Part shown: piece after piece, positions 1 to 8,627 of the stretch
Layout of the letters: the number at the start of each line of letters is the position of its first letter
Position numbering within the stretch: the first letter of the stretch is position 1
From: CAYLLD01 sp964425135
GTDB taxonomy: Bacteria > Pseudomonadota > Alphaproteobacteria > Rhodobacterales > Rhodobacteraceae
Length of the DNA stretch: 64,000 bases
Assembly: GCA_964425135.1 (NCBI GenBank)
Contig: CAYRKW010000001.1
Coordinates: 1 to 64,000 of the forward strand
Reading direction: 5' to 3'
The notes under the pieces: model-generated
Databases searched by the model: none
Told to the model about the DNA's origin: nothing
The model's input: the letters and a program-made list of their open reading frames with translations, nothing else
Position numbers and translations under genes: made by a program

Positions 1-1
1 A

Positions 2-370
2 CAACACAAGGAGACCGCATTCATCGCTGGACGGGCAGACGCCCGATCAGGCATATCACATCAAGCCGCAACCATTCCCGGTTGCAGCATAACCGAGCGG
101 GAAATCCACTTAAGAAATGGCTCGAAACTGTTCAAACGAACCGAACCACCTCTGTTACGTGAGGCGCTTGGGAAGGATCGAGAGGGTGCAGAGCAGGACG
201 GTCCCGGCAAGGATGACAGACCGATCCGTGAGCGGCTGGATGATATGTTGAACAAACCCCGTGAAAGGCTGGAGATCGAGGACGAGAAGGAGATGGAGAA
301 AGATCAAGAGGCCGAGAATGAACGTGAGATCGACAGGGAAGTGGACCGCGATCCTGGCCTCAGTCATTGA
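2..370 (+). CDS. Partial charged ORF, 3' end of an unknown gene (5' end outside window)
   Basis: A reading frame open from the first bases of the window runs 122 codons to a TGA. Its C-terminal half is very rich in Glu, Asp, Arg and Lys (ERLEIEDEKEMEKDQEAE and onward) and probably helical; the N-terminal half shows no motif I recognise. A stop-free run this long is unlikely by chance at this base composition. The opposite strand holds an alternative frame (155..367) encoding two hydrophobic segments, and only one of the two is likely real. I prefer this strand because the alternative uses CTC for almost every leucine, the pattern expected from the complement of GAG codons. Codon use here is atypical (several AGA, AGG, CGA arginines), suggesting acquired DNA. 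It may be the tail of a mobilisation-type protein, but that is a guess. Confidence 0.35.
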   Translation, partial: QHKETAFIAGRADARSGISHQAATIPGCSITEREIHLRNGSKLFKRTEPPLLREALGKDREGAEQDGPGKDDRPIRERLDDMLNKPRERLEIEDEKEMEKDQEAENEREIDREVDRDPGLSH

Positions 371-380
371 ATTTTTCGGT

Positions 381-827
381 TCAGGGAAACTTCCGGCAGA
401 TAGGGGATATCCAAGACAAAATGCCATGCGGGCCACCGCCGTCAGATTGCCATAGAGTACCAACCATGTATCGTCCCTTTGGACACACTGCCGATCTCCC
501 GTTGCCGCCAGGTTTGGGTGTCTCCTCAGCACTTCCTCCTCTCAGTGTCTTGAACTTCGCGTTGAGAGCCGCAGTTGCAGCCGTTGACTGCTTTGCTAGC
601 GCAGCTTCAAGTTCATCGATGCGTTTTGCCAGCGCGATATTCTCCGCTTTTAGATCGTTCGCTAATTCAACCATTTGCTGTGCACATTCTTTAGTTGTTG
701 TGCACTCTTGCGCAAAGGCATGGCTGGCGTTGAAAAAGAACAGCATTAGAGCGAGACAACCCAATTTCACGTATGATACCAGATAAGTGCCTAGTTTACG
801 GGTGTTATAATCAATACATTCCGCCAT
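381..827 (-). CDS. Small secreted coiled-coil protein with a Cys-containing C-terminal motif
   Basis: The 148-residue product has a hydrophobic export signal (LGCLALMLFFFNASHAFAQ, cut predicted after AFA). A coiled coil of about 40 residues follows (LANDLKAENIALAKRIDELE), then a Gly/Pro linker and a C-terminal segment with CPKGRYMVGTLWQSDGGGPH and a final PICRKFP. I recall similar C-P-x-G ... GGPHG ... P-x-CR tails on other small exported alphaproteobacterial proteins, and the two cysteines may form a disulfide. The ATG at 827 has AAAGGG seven bases upstream. The surrounding DNA is unusually A+T-rich. Function unknown; a periplasmic or surface location is inferred from the signal. Confidence 0.7.
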   Translation of the reverse strand: MAECIDYNTRKLGTYLVSYVKLGCLALMLFFFNASHAFAQECTTTKECAQQMVELANDLKAENIALAKRIDELEAALAKQSTAATAALNAKFKTLRGGSAEETPKPGGNGRSAVCPKGRYMVGTLWQSDGGGPHGILSWISPICRKFP

Positions 828-1000
828 TTCTTCGCCCTTTCCATATAAAGCACATGCTCACGGTTCCACGCTTCATTCCCGCCAGTGTAAAAACACGACG
901 TTTTCAACGCGAGTGAGCCTAAATATTCATAGGTATCAACGATGTAATGTGCTGGCGTTTCATCATTAATGTTATCGGGCGAGATGGACCTTTCCATCAT
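791..1000 (-). CDS. Possible small hypothetical protein
   Basis: A 69-codon frame starts at tandem ATG codons and overlaps the start of the downstream secreted-protein gene by 37 bases. The product (HYIVDTYEYLGSLALK, CFYTGGNEAWNREHVLYMER) has a protein-like composition without signal or membrane segment, and no family is recognised. There is no good ribosome-binding site at the ATG pair; the frame stays open upstream to a TAA near position 1050, so it may be a remnant of a longer gene. If it is not coding, the 828-1143 stretch is a 316-base A+T-rich intergenic region in which I see nothing else. Confidence 0.25.
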   Translation of the reverse strand: MMERSISPDNINDETPAHYIVDTYEYLGSLALKTSCFYTGGNEAWNREHVLYMERAKKWRNVLIITPVN

Positions 1001-1143
1001 GTCCCGAATACCAAGTTTTTGGGGTGATGATGTGTTGAAGCCGAAATTTTACTCGGTGCTGTCCGAAATTTCGCAAAAGACTATGGGGCTTGGGCTGCCC
1101 TAAACACAGGCAGACTAACCGGCCCTCATTCGACGCCTCCAAC

Positions 1144-2451
1144 TCAGATCAACGGGCGTACTTTGATCTTTGTCAGCCGGTTGCGTTCGCGTTCGATAAC
1201 TTCGAAGCGGAAGCCATGGTAGGAGAAAACCTGCCCGACTGTCGGGATGGTCTGCGCTTCGTGGATGATAAGACCGGCGAGCGTGTTGGCTTCTTCATCC
1301 GGCAGATCCCATTCGCAGGCGCGGTTCACGTCGCGGATGGTCATTGCGCCGTCGATCAGGTAGCTGCCATCGCCGTCGCGGTCGAGCTCTTCGATGGTCT
1401 CGTCATGTTCGTCGGAAATCTCGCCAATAATCTCCTCGATGATGTCTTCGAGTGTGATCAGGCCCTGCAACGCTCCGTATTCGTCAACGACCAGCGCAAA
1501 ATGTGCATGGCGGCGCAGAAATTCGATCATCTGGTCGTTGAGCGTGGTGGTTTCGGGCACGAAATAGGGCTTCATCATAACAGCATGGATGTCGAAGTCC
1601 GGGCGCTTGGTGGTGTCGGATTTGAGCAACGGCTCCAGCGAGCGCAAAAGGTCTTTGGCGTGCAGAACGCCGATGATATTCTCGGGGTCTTCGCGGAACA
1701 CAGGGATACGGGTGTAGGGCGATCGCAAGGCCTGGGCGAGGATGTCTTGGGGGTTGGCATCAGCGTCGATCATCTCGATATTCGAGCGGTGGAGCATGAT
1801 CTCCTCAATCTCGCGGCTTTTCAGATCAAGCGCCCCCAAAAGGCGGTCTTTATCATCTTTGAGCATACCGCCCTCGGAGTGGTGCAGGGCGATGGCACCT
1901 GCGATCTCTTCCTGGGCTGCAAGCACGTTGGTATTGGGGTCGGTCTGAACGCCTACGAGACGCAAGGTGAAGCGCACAAGGATCTGCACCGCGCGCACAA
2001 TTGGCGACAGGACCGCCACAACGACAGCGATGATCGGGGCAACACGAGAGGCGGCGGTCTCTGGCTGGGTGATGGCGTAGGTTTTGGGCATGACCTCCGC
2101 AAAGACCAGCACCAGCGCGGTCATGATGGCGGTTGCGACAATGACGCCGCTGTCGCCAAAGAGCACGGTCAGAAGGCTGGTGGCGAGCGAGGTTGCAAGG
2201 ATGTTGACGAGATTGTTGCCCAGAAGGACCGATCCGATGAGCCGCTCGTTGTCATCGGTCAGTCGCATGGCTTTTTCTGCGCCAGCAGAGCCTTGATCGG
2301 ACATGGCTTTGAGCTTGAAACGGCTGGCGGCGGTCAGGGCGGTTTCGGAGCCTGAGAAAAAACCCGAGAGCGCGAGCAGCAATGCGATTGTGCCAGCTGT
2401 CCACCAGACTGTAGGGTCAGATAGCAGCGTTTCGGTCAACGTAGGCGACAT
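1144..2451 (-). CDS. CNNM/CorC-family membrane protein (DUF21, CBS pair, CorC_HlyC domain)
   Basis: 435 residues with the order expected for the HlyC/CorC (CNNM) family: an N-terminal DUF21 membrane domain (about residues 1-200, several hydrophobic helices, with SGFFSGSETALTAASRFKL and the FAEVMPKTYA helix), a tandem CBS pair (about 215-340, including TRIPVFREDPENIIGVLHAK and FALVVDEYGALQGLITLED), and a C-terminal transporter-associated domain (about 355-435). Characterised relatives take part in magnesium or cobalt transport and sense Mg-ATP through the CBS pair. The older name haemolysin refers to distant homologues and should not be taken as function. The gene diverges from the phosphoesterase gene with an 79-base gap. 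The substrate cannot be read from sequence. Confidence 0.9.
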   Translation of the reverse strand: MSPTLTETLLSDPTVWWTAGTIALLLALSGFFSGSETALTAASRFKLKAMSDQGSAGAEKAMRLTDDNERLIGSVLLGNNLVNILATSLATSLLTVLFGDSGVIVATAIMTALVLVFAEVMPKTYAITQPETAASRVAPIIAVVVAVLSPIVRAVQILVRFTLRLVGVQTDPNTNVLAAQEEIAGAIALHHSEGGMLKDDKDRLLGALDLKSREIEEIMLHRSNIEMIDADANPQDILAQALRSPYTRIPVFREDPENIIGVLHAKDLLRSLEPLLKSDTTKRPDFDIHAVMMKPYFVPETTTLNDQMIEFLRRHAHFALVVDEYGALQGLITLEDIIEEIIGEISDEHDETIEELDRDGDGSYLIDGAMTIRDVNRACEWDLPDEEANTLAGLIIHEAQTIPTVGQVFSYHGFRFEVIERERNRLTKIKVRPLI

Positions 2452-2530
2452 AATGGGTCTTTCGGCCTTTTGGTGATGTTGCTTTGATTGTTATGGGGGC
2501 AGAGGGCGCGTGAGACAAGGAGGCGACTGG

Positions 2531-3319
2531 GTGCAGATCAAAGATTTGGGCGTGATTGATGCTCCGGTCGTGCTGTTTGGCGGACCATACTCGAATTTGC
2601 AAGCCACGCAGGCGTTAATTGCGGCGGCCGGCGCGCGGCGGCTTGTCTGTACCGGTGATATGGTGGCCTATTGCGCGGACGGAAACGCGGTGGTCAGTGC
2701 CTTGGGGGAGATCGGTGCGGTCGTGGTTGCGGGAAACTGCGAGAAGCAGCTTGCGGTGGGCGCGGATGAGTGCGGTTGCGGATTTGGTGCGGATAGCACG
2801 TGCTCGTTGCTGGCGCGGGGCTGGTATGCGCATGCTATGGCAACCGTGAGCGCGGCGTCGCGGGCGGCGATGGCGGCCTGTCCCGATTTAGCGATGTTCG
2901 ATCATCAAGGCGCGCGCGTTGCGGTTATTCATGGCGGGGTAACGGATGTCTCTGCGTTTCTTTGGCCGGTGAGTGAGGATGCCGCGTTCATGCGTGAGAT
3001 TGCGGCTTTGGAGGCGATTGCGGGGCCAGTGGATGTGATCGTCGCCGGGCATTCAGGGATCGCGTTCGAGCGACAGATCGGGGCGCATCGCTGGATCAAT
3101 GCGGGTGCCATCGGGATGCCGGAGAATGATGGGTCGGCGCAGACCCGGTATGTGGTGTTGGACGGAGAGGCGCGGGTCGAGCGGCTTTCTTATGATCATA
3201 CTGGCGCGCAGGACGCGATGGTGCGAGCGGGGCTGACGCAAGGCTATCATGAGGCTTTGGCGACCGGATACTGGCCAAGCGAGGATGTGTTGCCGATGGC
3301 CTTACGGCGGGGGGCGTAG
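2531..3319 (+). CDS. Metallophosphoesterase-family protein
   Basis: A 262-residue calcineurin-like phosphoesterase. Motifs in order: GGPYSN near the N-terminus (in place of the usual GDxHxN), GDMVAYC, GNCE (GNHE/D motif), a histidine block VIHGGVTD, and GHSG in place of GHTH, followed by the INAGAIGMP strand typical of the YfcE/diadenosine-tetraphosphatase-like branch. The likely role is metal-dependent hydrolysis of a phosphomonoester or nucleotide phosphodiester in the cytoplasm. The frame is open from a GTG at 2510, but AAGGAGG at 2517-2523 lies seven bases before the GTG at 2531, so that is the start. The first acidic ligand of the usual GD motif appears replaced by GG, so the metal site may be modified. 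Confidence 0.8.
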   Translation: MQIKDLGVIDAPVVLFGGPYSNLQATQALIAAAGARRLVCTGDMVAYCADGNAVVSALGEIGAVVVAGNCEKQLAVGADECGCGFGADSTCSLLARGWYAHAMATVSAASRAAMAACPDLAMFDHQGARVAVIHGGVTDVSAFLWPVSEDAAFMREIAALEAIAGPVDVIVAGHSGIAFERQIGAHRWINAGAIGMPENDGSAQTRYVVLDGEARVERLSYDHTGAQDAMVRAGLTQGYHEALATGYWPSEDVLPMALRRGA

Positions 3320-3349
3320 CGTGTGTCCGAGCGCGTCTGTCTCTAAGGT

Positions 3350-4261
3350 TCAGACACTCTTACCGGCAAGCGGATGATGGTCCAGAACAAGCGATTTGAT
3401 GCGCTCATCGAGGACATGCGTGTAAATCTCGGTCGTGGAAATATCGGCATGACCGAGCAACATCTGAATGGCGCGCAGGTCAGCGCCATTTGACAGAAGA
3501 TGCGTTGCGAAGGCGTGGCGCAGGATGTGGGGGGAGACCTGTTCGGGCTTGATGCCGCAGGTGATTGCTGCCGCTTTCAGCATCAAAAAGAGCGTCTGGC
3601 GGGTGATGTGCCCACGTTTGCCGTGGCTTGGGAAGAGGAAGGCGGAGGCTGCCAGTTTCTTGTCCATGTCGCGGATGGCGAGCCAGTCGCGGCAGGCCTG
3701 CCGCGCCGGATCGGACAGCGGCACCATCCGCTCGCGCCCGCCTTTGCCGTGGATCAGAATCATGCGAGGCTCGCCGCGCAGGGTGGCGACGGGCAAGGAG
3801 ACGAGTTCGCTCACGCGCATGCCGGTGGCATAGAGCAGCTCGATGAGGGCTGCGTTGCGGCGTTTTTCGGCGATGGTTTTGCCCGCATCTTTCACCGCCT
3901 CGATAAGCGATGTGACCTCGTTTGGGCTCAGCGTGTCGGGCAGGTGTTTGCGCGCCCTTGGCCCCTTTATGCGTCGGGCCGGATCGTCGGTGCGTAACTC
4001 ATCAAGGAAGAGAAAGAGGTGAAACTGCTTGATTGAGGACAGATGCCGTGCGCGGGTGGCGTTTGACATTTCGGCAGCGGCGAGAGTCCCTAAATAGGCT
4101 TCGATATCGGCGCGTGTGGCGGTGAGGGCTGCGCCGTCGTTTCGGGTCAGAAAATCGGTATAGGCTGTGAGATCGCGGGCGTAGGCTGCAAGCGTATTCC
4201 GGGCGGCCCCGCGCTCGGCGGATTTGGCCTCCAGAAACATCTCGATAAGGTTCTCAGCCAT
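3350..4261 (-). CDS. xerD: Site-specific tyrosine recombinase XerD
   Basis: 303 residues, the usual XerC/XerD length. An N-terminal SAM-like core-binding domain (about 1-95) is followed by the catalytic domain with all conserved residues: R149 (ATGMRVSEL), K173 (HGKGG), H245-x-x-R248 (SPHILRHAFATHLL), H271 (LLGHADIS) and nucleophile Y280 (TTEIYTH). XerD with XerC resolves chromosome dimers at dif. The frame stays open another 155 codons upstream, but the ATG at 4261 overlaps the stop of the upstream gene by eight bases (ATGGCTGA) and gives the family length, so I take it as the start. The position beside aroK-aroB is, as I recall, typical of roseobacters and favours XerD over XerC. Confidence 0.92.
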   Translation of the reverse strand: MAENLIEMFLEAKSAERGAARNTLAAYARDLTAYTDFLTRNDGAALTATRADIEAYLGTLAAAEMSNATRARHLSSIKQFHLFLFLDELRTDDPARRIKGPRARKHLPDTLSPNEVTSLIEAVKDAGKTIAEKRRNAALIELLYATGMRVSELVSLPVATLRGEPRMILIHGKGGRERMVPLSDPARQACRDWLAIRDMDKKLAASAFLFPSHGKRGHITRQTLFLMLKAAAITCGIKPEQVSPHILRHAFATHLLSNGADLRAIQMLLGHADISTTEIYTHVLDERIKSLVLDHHPLAGKSV

Positions 4262-5726
4262 TGGAGCCGTTAGGATCGAGCAGGAGTTCAACCGCGATTT
4301 GCCGTGCTTGTGTATCAAATCCCCAATTGCGCAAGGTTGCGAGGCCTGCTGGTGCATCGTCGCCGTTGGTGCCGCGCGACAATTGCGTGATGGCGTCAAA
4401 GAAGGGGGCGACATCGGCAGTGTCGGCCGGGGAAGGCTGGGCTTCAAAGGCGCGCGCGATGGGGGAGGGGCCAGAGCCGCCCGTTGCGATTGAGAGAGCG
4501 TCGCGCAGTTGCCCGGATGAGGTATCGCTGACCCACGCTTGGGCTGCATCGGCGCGGCCGCCCAGAAGCAACAATTGCGCGATGATGGCGTGGGTTTGGG
4601 GCGGAATATCATCGGGGACGAGTTGCGACAGGCGGCCCGCGAATTCTTCTGCAATGGCGTGGCGCAGTCCGATCGCGTCGAACTCGCGATCAATCCGCAC
4701 GAGCGCTTTTGCGATATCCTCACCAATCACGGCCGCGTCCATTTCCTGCACTGCATCCGCACGCTCCCACACACCGCCCGAGACGGCGGGGTCTTCCTGA
4801 CGATAGGCGTCAAACAGAAGCGGTGTGCTGAGCGCGCCCGCCTGCACCAGACGCTCGGCTGCTTCCATGCGGAACCGGGCGGGGATAAATTCGGCGAGAT
4901 CAGCATGATAGAAGGCGAGCGGCGGGCGATCCTCGGTGCGTTTTAGCCCCACACTGTCGCGGATGAAAAACTCGAACGCGGTCATGGTGGCGCTTGGAAC
5001 TGGCGGGTCGATCTCTTCGATGAGCGCGGGATCAAGGAAGAAATCGAGCAAGAGCGCATCGGATGCGGAAATCTCGCCCAAAGTCTCGCCCAAATTGAGC
5101 GCAAGGCTCGCCGCTTCCCAATCTTCGTTTACCGCAAGGCAAAAGACATCGACGGCGCGGTGCGGTGCGAGCGCCGGGCTTTGGGCAAGGTCGGCGCAGG
5201 GGCGGTCGACGCGATGGGTGAGTAGATTGACATCAAACCAGCGACGAAAGAGGCGGGGCGTGTCCGGCTTTGCGTCTTGCAAGAGCACATCCGCCTCGTC
5301 GAGCGCGCCAAGCGCCAAAAGGCGGTCGATGCGGGCAATCTCGAAAGCCTCGCTCGCGCCGATGGGCGGGGAAAGGCGGGTGATCAGCAGGGATTTGAAC
5401 AGCCTGCGCGCGGTTGGTGGGCCGGAATAGGGGGTTGAGGCGATCAGCGAGATTGCTTTGGCTTGTGATGTTTGCTGCCAGAACGCCTGATCAAAACCGG
5501 TCTGGTCGGGCGCAAGGATGCCGATGCGAGCGCGGGCGGTATTGCTGATGGAGGTGACGTCTACCGGCTCAACGCGGGTCGTCCCGGTCGGGGTCTCAGC
5601 CGGCTTGAGCGGTTCCACGAGCACTTGTGACAGCCACGGGATCGCGCTGCGCGGGGCGTTTTGCGCAGTTGCAGCCATACATCCCAGACCCGCGATCAAG
5701 GCCGATGTCGCGGCCGCATATCTCAA
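4254..5726 (-). CDS. Conserved exported protein of unknown function in the xerD operon
   Basis: 490 residues with a short N-terminal export signal (SALIAGLGCMAATAQNAP). The rest is helical and rich in Ala, Leu and Asp, with repeated two-helix units (for example IARIDRLLALGALDEADVLL) suggesting a TPR- or solenoid-like periplasmic fold; no catalytic motif is visible. It is translated from a TTG whose last two bases begin the TGA of the upstream 44-codon gene (TTGA overlap), and its own stop overlaps the xerD start, so the three genes appear to form one coupled operon. I cannot assign a function; it might act in the envelope alongside the small membrane peptide. Confidence 0.75.
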   Translation of the reverse strand: MRYAAATSALIAGLGCMAATAQNAPRSAIPWLSQVLVEPLKPAETPTGTTRVEPVDVTSISNTARARIGILAPDQTGFDQAFWQQTSQAKAISLIASTPYSGPPTARRLFKSLLITRLSPPIGASEAFEIARIDRLLALGALDEADVLLQDAKPDTPRLFRRWFDVNLLTHRVDRPCADLAQSPALAPHRAVDVFCLAVNEDWEAASLALNLGETLGEISASDALLLDFFLDPALIEEIDPPVPSATMTAFEFFIRDSVGLKRTEDRPPLAFYHADLAEFIPARFRMEAAERLVQAGALSTPLLFDAYRQEDPAVSGGVWERADAVQEMDAAVIGEDIAKALVRIDREFDAIGLRHAIAEEFAGRLSQLVPDDIPPQTHAIIAQLLLLGGRADAAQAWVSDTSSGQLRDALSIATGGSGPSPIARAFEAQPSPADTADVAPFFDAITQLSRGTNGDDAPAGLATLRNWGFDTQARQIAVELLLDPNGSNG

Positions 5727-5857
5727 TTGAGGGAGGTCTCGACAGGTTTGACAATCTCCGATTGTGGGGCGGGAAGGTCAAATATGAGCGCGTAGCCTGC
5801 GATGCCGATAGCGCACAGAACAATCAGATAGATCACGTATTTTATGAGGCGTCCCAT
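5723..5857 (-). CDS. 44-residue single-span membrane peptide
   Basis: This short gene begins at an ATG preceded by AGGAG at five-base spacing. The product has a basic start (MGRLIKY), one hydrophobic helix (VIYLIVLCAIGIAGYALIF) and a short Pro/Glu-containing tail ending in LN, the layout of a single-pass inner-membrane peptide with its C-terminus outside. The TGA overlaps the TTG start of the following exported-protein gene (TTGA), so translation of the two is probably coupled. The strong ribosome-binding site, codon use like its neighbours and exact coupling argue that it is a real gene missed by length cut-offs. The function is unknown; it could anchor or assemble with the exported partner. 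Confidence 0.75.
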   Translation of the reverse strand: MGRLIKYVIYLIVLCAIGIAGYALIFDLPAPQSEIVKPVETSLN

Positions 5858-6060
5858 GGGCGCTCCTGCTCTCGGGCGTGTCAGATCTGGTTGCCTGACT
5901 TCCTGCCTGAGCCAAGTTTAAATCTGTTCGGGCGCCTTTTCAAGATATCTCGTGCACGGGCCCTTTGAAACGTGGCAATTGGTCAAAATGGCGCTGGTGG
6001 TGCATTGCCCTGTTGCGTGATCGCAGATAGACAATGATGGCATCAGGAGGAAGAACGTTC

Positions 6061-6636
6061 ATGCAAGCCAGGTCACTCAAACGGTCGATCGTGCTGATCG
6101 GGTTGATGGGATCGGGCAAAACCTCAGTCGGAAAGCGCCTGGCCTGCCACCTTGGTGCGGATTTCTATGATTCTGACGATGAGATTGTCGCCGCTGCGGG
6201 GCGGTCTATCCCCGAAATATTTGCCGATTTCGATGAGGATTATTTTCGCGCCGGTGAAGCGCGTGTCTTGGCGCGACTTTTGGCAGGGCGACCGAGCGTG
6301 ATTGCAACCGGTGGGGGCGCTTTTGTGGCGCAGGCCAATCGGGAGGCGATTGCGCAATCTGCGGTGTCGGTCTGGCTGTCGGCTGAGTTGGACGTCTTGT
6401 GGTCGCGGGTGAAGGACAAAACGGGGCGTCCTCTGCTGCAAAATGATGATCCCTATGGGACGCTCAAGAAACTGGCGGAGGAGCGCGCCGTCTATTACAA
6501 GCAGGCGGATTTGCGGGTGAGTTCCATCGGCGGCGACCCACATGAGGCGGTTGTGCAGAAGATCATCGAAGCGATTGATGTTTTTGACGCCACCCATCCA
6601 GAACGTCATGTATTTCAGAGCGAGCCTGTTCAATGA
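6061..6636 (+). CDS. aroK: Shikimate kinase
   Basis: 191 residues of the P-loop shikimate kinase family, which phosphorylates shikimate at the 3-hydroxyl using ATP (fifth step of the chorismate pathway). Visible features are the Walker A loop GLMGSGKTSVGK, the shikimate-binding DSDDEI aspartates, the ATGGGAF loop, and the lid region with KTGRPLL. The ATG at 6061 is preceded by AGGAGG (6045-6050) at ten bases; the frame also contains ATG codons at 6034 and 6037, less well placed. The stop overlaps the aroB start (ATGA), so the two aromatic-pathway enzymes are translationally coupled. Confidence 0.95.
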   Translation: MQARSLKRSIVLIGLMGSGKTSVGKRLACHLGADFYDSDDEIVAAAGRSIPEIFADFDEDYFRAGEARVLARLLAGRPSVIATGGGAFVAQANREAIAQSAVSVWLSAELDVLWSRVKDKTGRPLLQNDDPYGTLKKLAEERAVYYKQADLRVSSIGGDPHEAVVQKIIEAIDVFDATHPERHVFQSEPVQ

Positions 6637-7748
6637 ACTATGAATGTTTGCGCGTCGATCTTGGGGCGCGGTCTTACGACATTCTGATCGGGGATGGTTT
6701 GCTGGCGGATGCGGCGCTGCATGTCGCGCCGCATCTGTCGCGCAACGTGATTGCGATTGTCACCGAAGAGACTGTCGCGGCGCATTATCTGGAGCCGCTG
6801 CGCGCACATTTGGAGGCTGCGGGTTTGCGGGTGGCGCATCTGGTGCTGCCTGCGGGGGAGGCGACGAAAAGCTGGGCGCATGTGCAGCAGGTTGTTGAGT
6901 GGTTGCTGGCGGAAAAAATCGAGCGGGATGATCTGGTGATCGCGCTGGGCGGCGGGGTCATTGGTGATCTGGTGGGGTTTGCGGCTGCCATTCTACGGCG
7001 CGGGATCGGGTTCGTGCAGATGCCAACATCGCTGTTGGCGCAGGTCGACAGTTCGGTGGGCGGAAAGACGGGGATCAATTCACCGCATGGCAAGAACTTG
7101 GTTGGCGCGTTTCATCAGCCCAAGTTGGTTTTGGCGGATGTGTCGGTGTTCGACACGCTGACGCGGCGGGATCTGATCGCTGGCTATGGCGAGGTTGTCA
7201 AATATGGTCTCTTGGGCGATGCGGAGTTCTTCGGCTGGTTGGAGGGTAATGCGGATCGGCTGGTGAGCGGTGATAGGGCGGCGCGCATTCATGTGGTGCG
7301 CCGCTCTTGCGAGATGAAAGCAGGCATTGTTGCGCGCGATGAGGAGGAGCGGGGCGAACGGGCTTTGCTCAATCTGGGGCACACGTTCGGGCATGCGCTG
7401 GAGGCGGCGACCGGGTATTCGGACAGGCTCTTGCACGGGGAGGGCGTGGCGATCGGCTGCGCGCTGGCGTTTGAAACGTCGCAGCGGCTCGGGCTTTGCC
7501 CACAGGAAGCGCCATCTCGTGTGCGCGCGCATCTCAAGGCGATGGGGATGAAAACCGATCTTGCAGATATCGACGGCGATTTGCCGGATGCGGATGGGCT
7601 GATTGCGCTGATGGGTCAGGACAAGAAAGTGCGCGCAGGGCACATCAATTTCATCATGGCGCGAGATATCGGAGCGGCGTTTGTCGCGACGGATGTTGAT
7701 CTGGATGTTGTGCGCGAAGTGCTGGCGGACGGATTGTCAGACCGCTGA
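6633..7748 (+). CDS. aroB: 3-dehydroquinate synthase
   Basis: 371 residues, family length. AroB converts DAHP to 3-dehydroquinate in the shikimate pathway using NAD+ and a divalent metal. Seen in the sequence: the NAD-binding stretch GEATKSWAHV, the glycine motif ALGGGVIGDLVGFAAA, the substrate and phosphate region PTSLLAQVDSSVGGKTGIN, and the metal ligands in GEVVKYGLL, LLNLGHTFGHALE and LLHGEGVAIG. The start overlaps the aroK stop by four bases. The 3' end overlaps the convergent EamA transporter gene by 12 bases, so there is no room for a terminator between them. Confidence 0.95.
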   Translation: MNYECLRVDLGARSYDILIGDGLLADAALHVAPHLSRNVIAIVTEETVAAHYLEPLRAHLEAAGLRVAHLVLPAGEATKSWAHVQQVVEWLLAEKIERDDLVIALGGGVIGDLVGFAAAILRRGIGFVQMPTSLLAQVDSSVGGKTGINSPHGKNLVGAFHQPKLVLADVSVFDTLTRRDLIAGYGEVVKYGLLGDAEFFGWLEGNADRLVSGDRAARIHVVRRSCEMKAGIVARDEEERGERALLNLGHTFGHALEAATGYSDRLLHGEGVAIGCALAFETSQRLGLCPQEAPSRVRAHLKAMGMKTDLADIDGDLPDADGLIALMGQDKKVRAGHINFIMARDIGAAFVATDVDLDVVREVLADGLSDR

Positions 7749-8621
7749 CTTGCGCTGCGCCATGATGCCGGAGGCGAGCAGCACGCCAAGCCCGACGAGC
7801 AGGATGCCGGCGGTCTTGAGCCAGCCAATAGGTTCTTGCAAGAACACCCATCCCCCAAGTGCGGCGATCACTGGAACGAGCGCGGCTGAGGCAGCGGAAA
7901 TGGCAGGTCCAAGGGATTTGACCGCATAGAGATAGGTCAGGTTTGCGATCAGACCTGCGGAAATGCCAAGTGCGAATTGGACCCAGAACACGGATGCGGA
8001 TTGCTCGAACAGGTTTGATCCAAAGATAACGGTTCCTATGAGGAAGAGGATGCCCGACCATGTGACAATGATAATTGCGCCATCGGTTGCCGAAAGGCCT
8101 GAGGCGCGGAAGCCGACGGTATAGATGGCCCAGCAGAAAGAGGCCGATAGGAACAGCAGATGCCCGCGCCATGCGCCCGTGGCGGCGTTGGTCAGCGCTT
8201 CATATCCACCCACGACGATGGCACCGAAGAGGATGATGGCAACGCCCGCGTATTGGCTGGCGTGGAAGGACGCGCCCAAAAACAGCAGCGAGAGTATCAT
8301 GACGTGGAAGGGGAGTATGGACGGCGCGAATATGGCGCTGTCTGCCACGGGTGCGAAATGGGCACCGGTGTTGAGTAGATAGGTGAAGAGCGTGCCGCCA
8401 ATGATGCCGATGAAAAAGACGTCTTTCCAGTTCGCCTTGCCCGGGAACAGCCCGCGTTTGAGCGTCAGCGGCAGGAGGACGAGCGCCGCGGGAACCGAGC
8501 GCAGGATGCCAACGTCATTGGGGGTCAGGGTGGTCGTAGCTGCCGCGCGAATTGCCACAAGATAGCCCGCCCAGATCAGGATTGTGACTGCCAAAGCGAC
8601 CCATGGCAGGGCGCGGGTCAT
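7737..8621 (-). CDS. EamA/DMT-superfamily transporter
   Basis: 294 residues with about ten hydrophobic helices arranged as two five-helix repeats, the EamA (drug/metabolite transporter, RhaT-like) pattern. The second repeat begins near GHLLFLSASFCWAIYTVGFR. The C-terminal part has the family-typical helices around PAISAASAALVPVIAALGGW and the LQEPIGWLKTAGILLVGLGV segment. These proteins export or import small metabolites, but the substrate is not predictable. The gene is downstream of and six bases from the radical SAM gene on the same strand, so they may be co-transcribed. Confidence 0.88.
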   Translation of the reverse strand: MTRALPWVALAVTILIWAGYLVAIRAAATTTLTPNDVGILRSVPAALVLLPLTLKRGLFPGKANWKDVFFIGIIGGTLFTYLLNTGAHFAPVADSAIFAPSILPFHVMILSLLFLGASFHASQYAGVAIILFGAIVVGGYEALTNAATGAWRGHLLFLSASFCWAIYTVGFRASGLSATDGAIIIVTWSGILFLIGTVIFGSNLFEQSASVFWVQFALGISAGLIANLTYLYAVKSLGPAISAASAALVPVIAALGGWVFLQEPIGWLKTAGILLVGLGVLLASGIMAQRKSAV

Positions 8622-8627
8622 ACCCTA

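Noticed and set aside
155..367. Minus-strand frame for a 70-residue protein with two hydrophobic helices
   Set aside because: It is antisense to a longer open plus-strand frame, uses CTC for almost all leucines (complement of GAG), and has no clear ribosome-binding site. It remains possible and is mentioned in the entry for 2-370.
1090..2355. 421-codon plus-strand frame opposite the CNNM gene
   Set aside because: Low-complexity Gly/Asp/His-rich translation without motif; the minus-strand gene has full domain structure.
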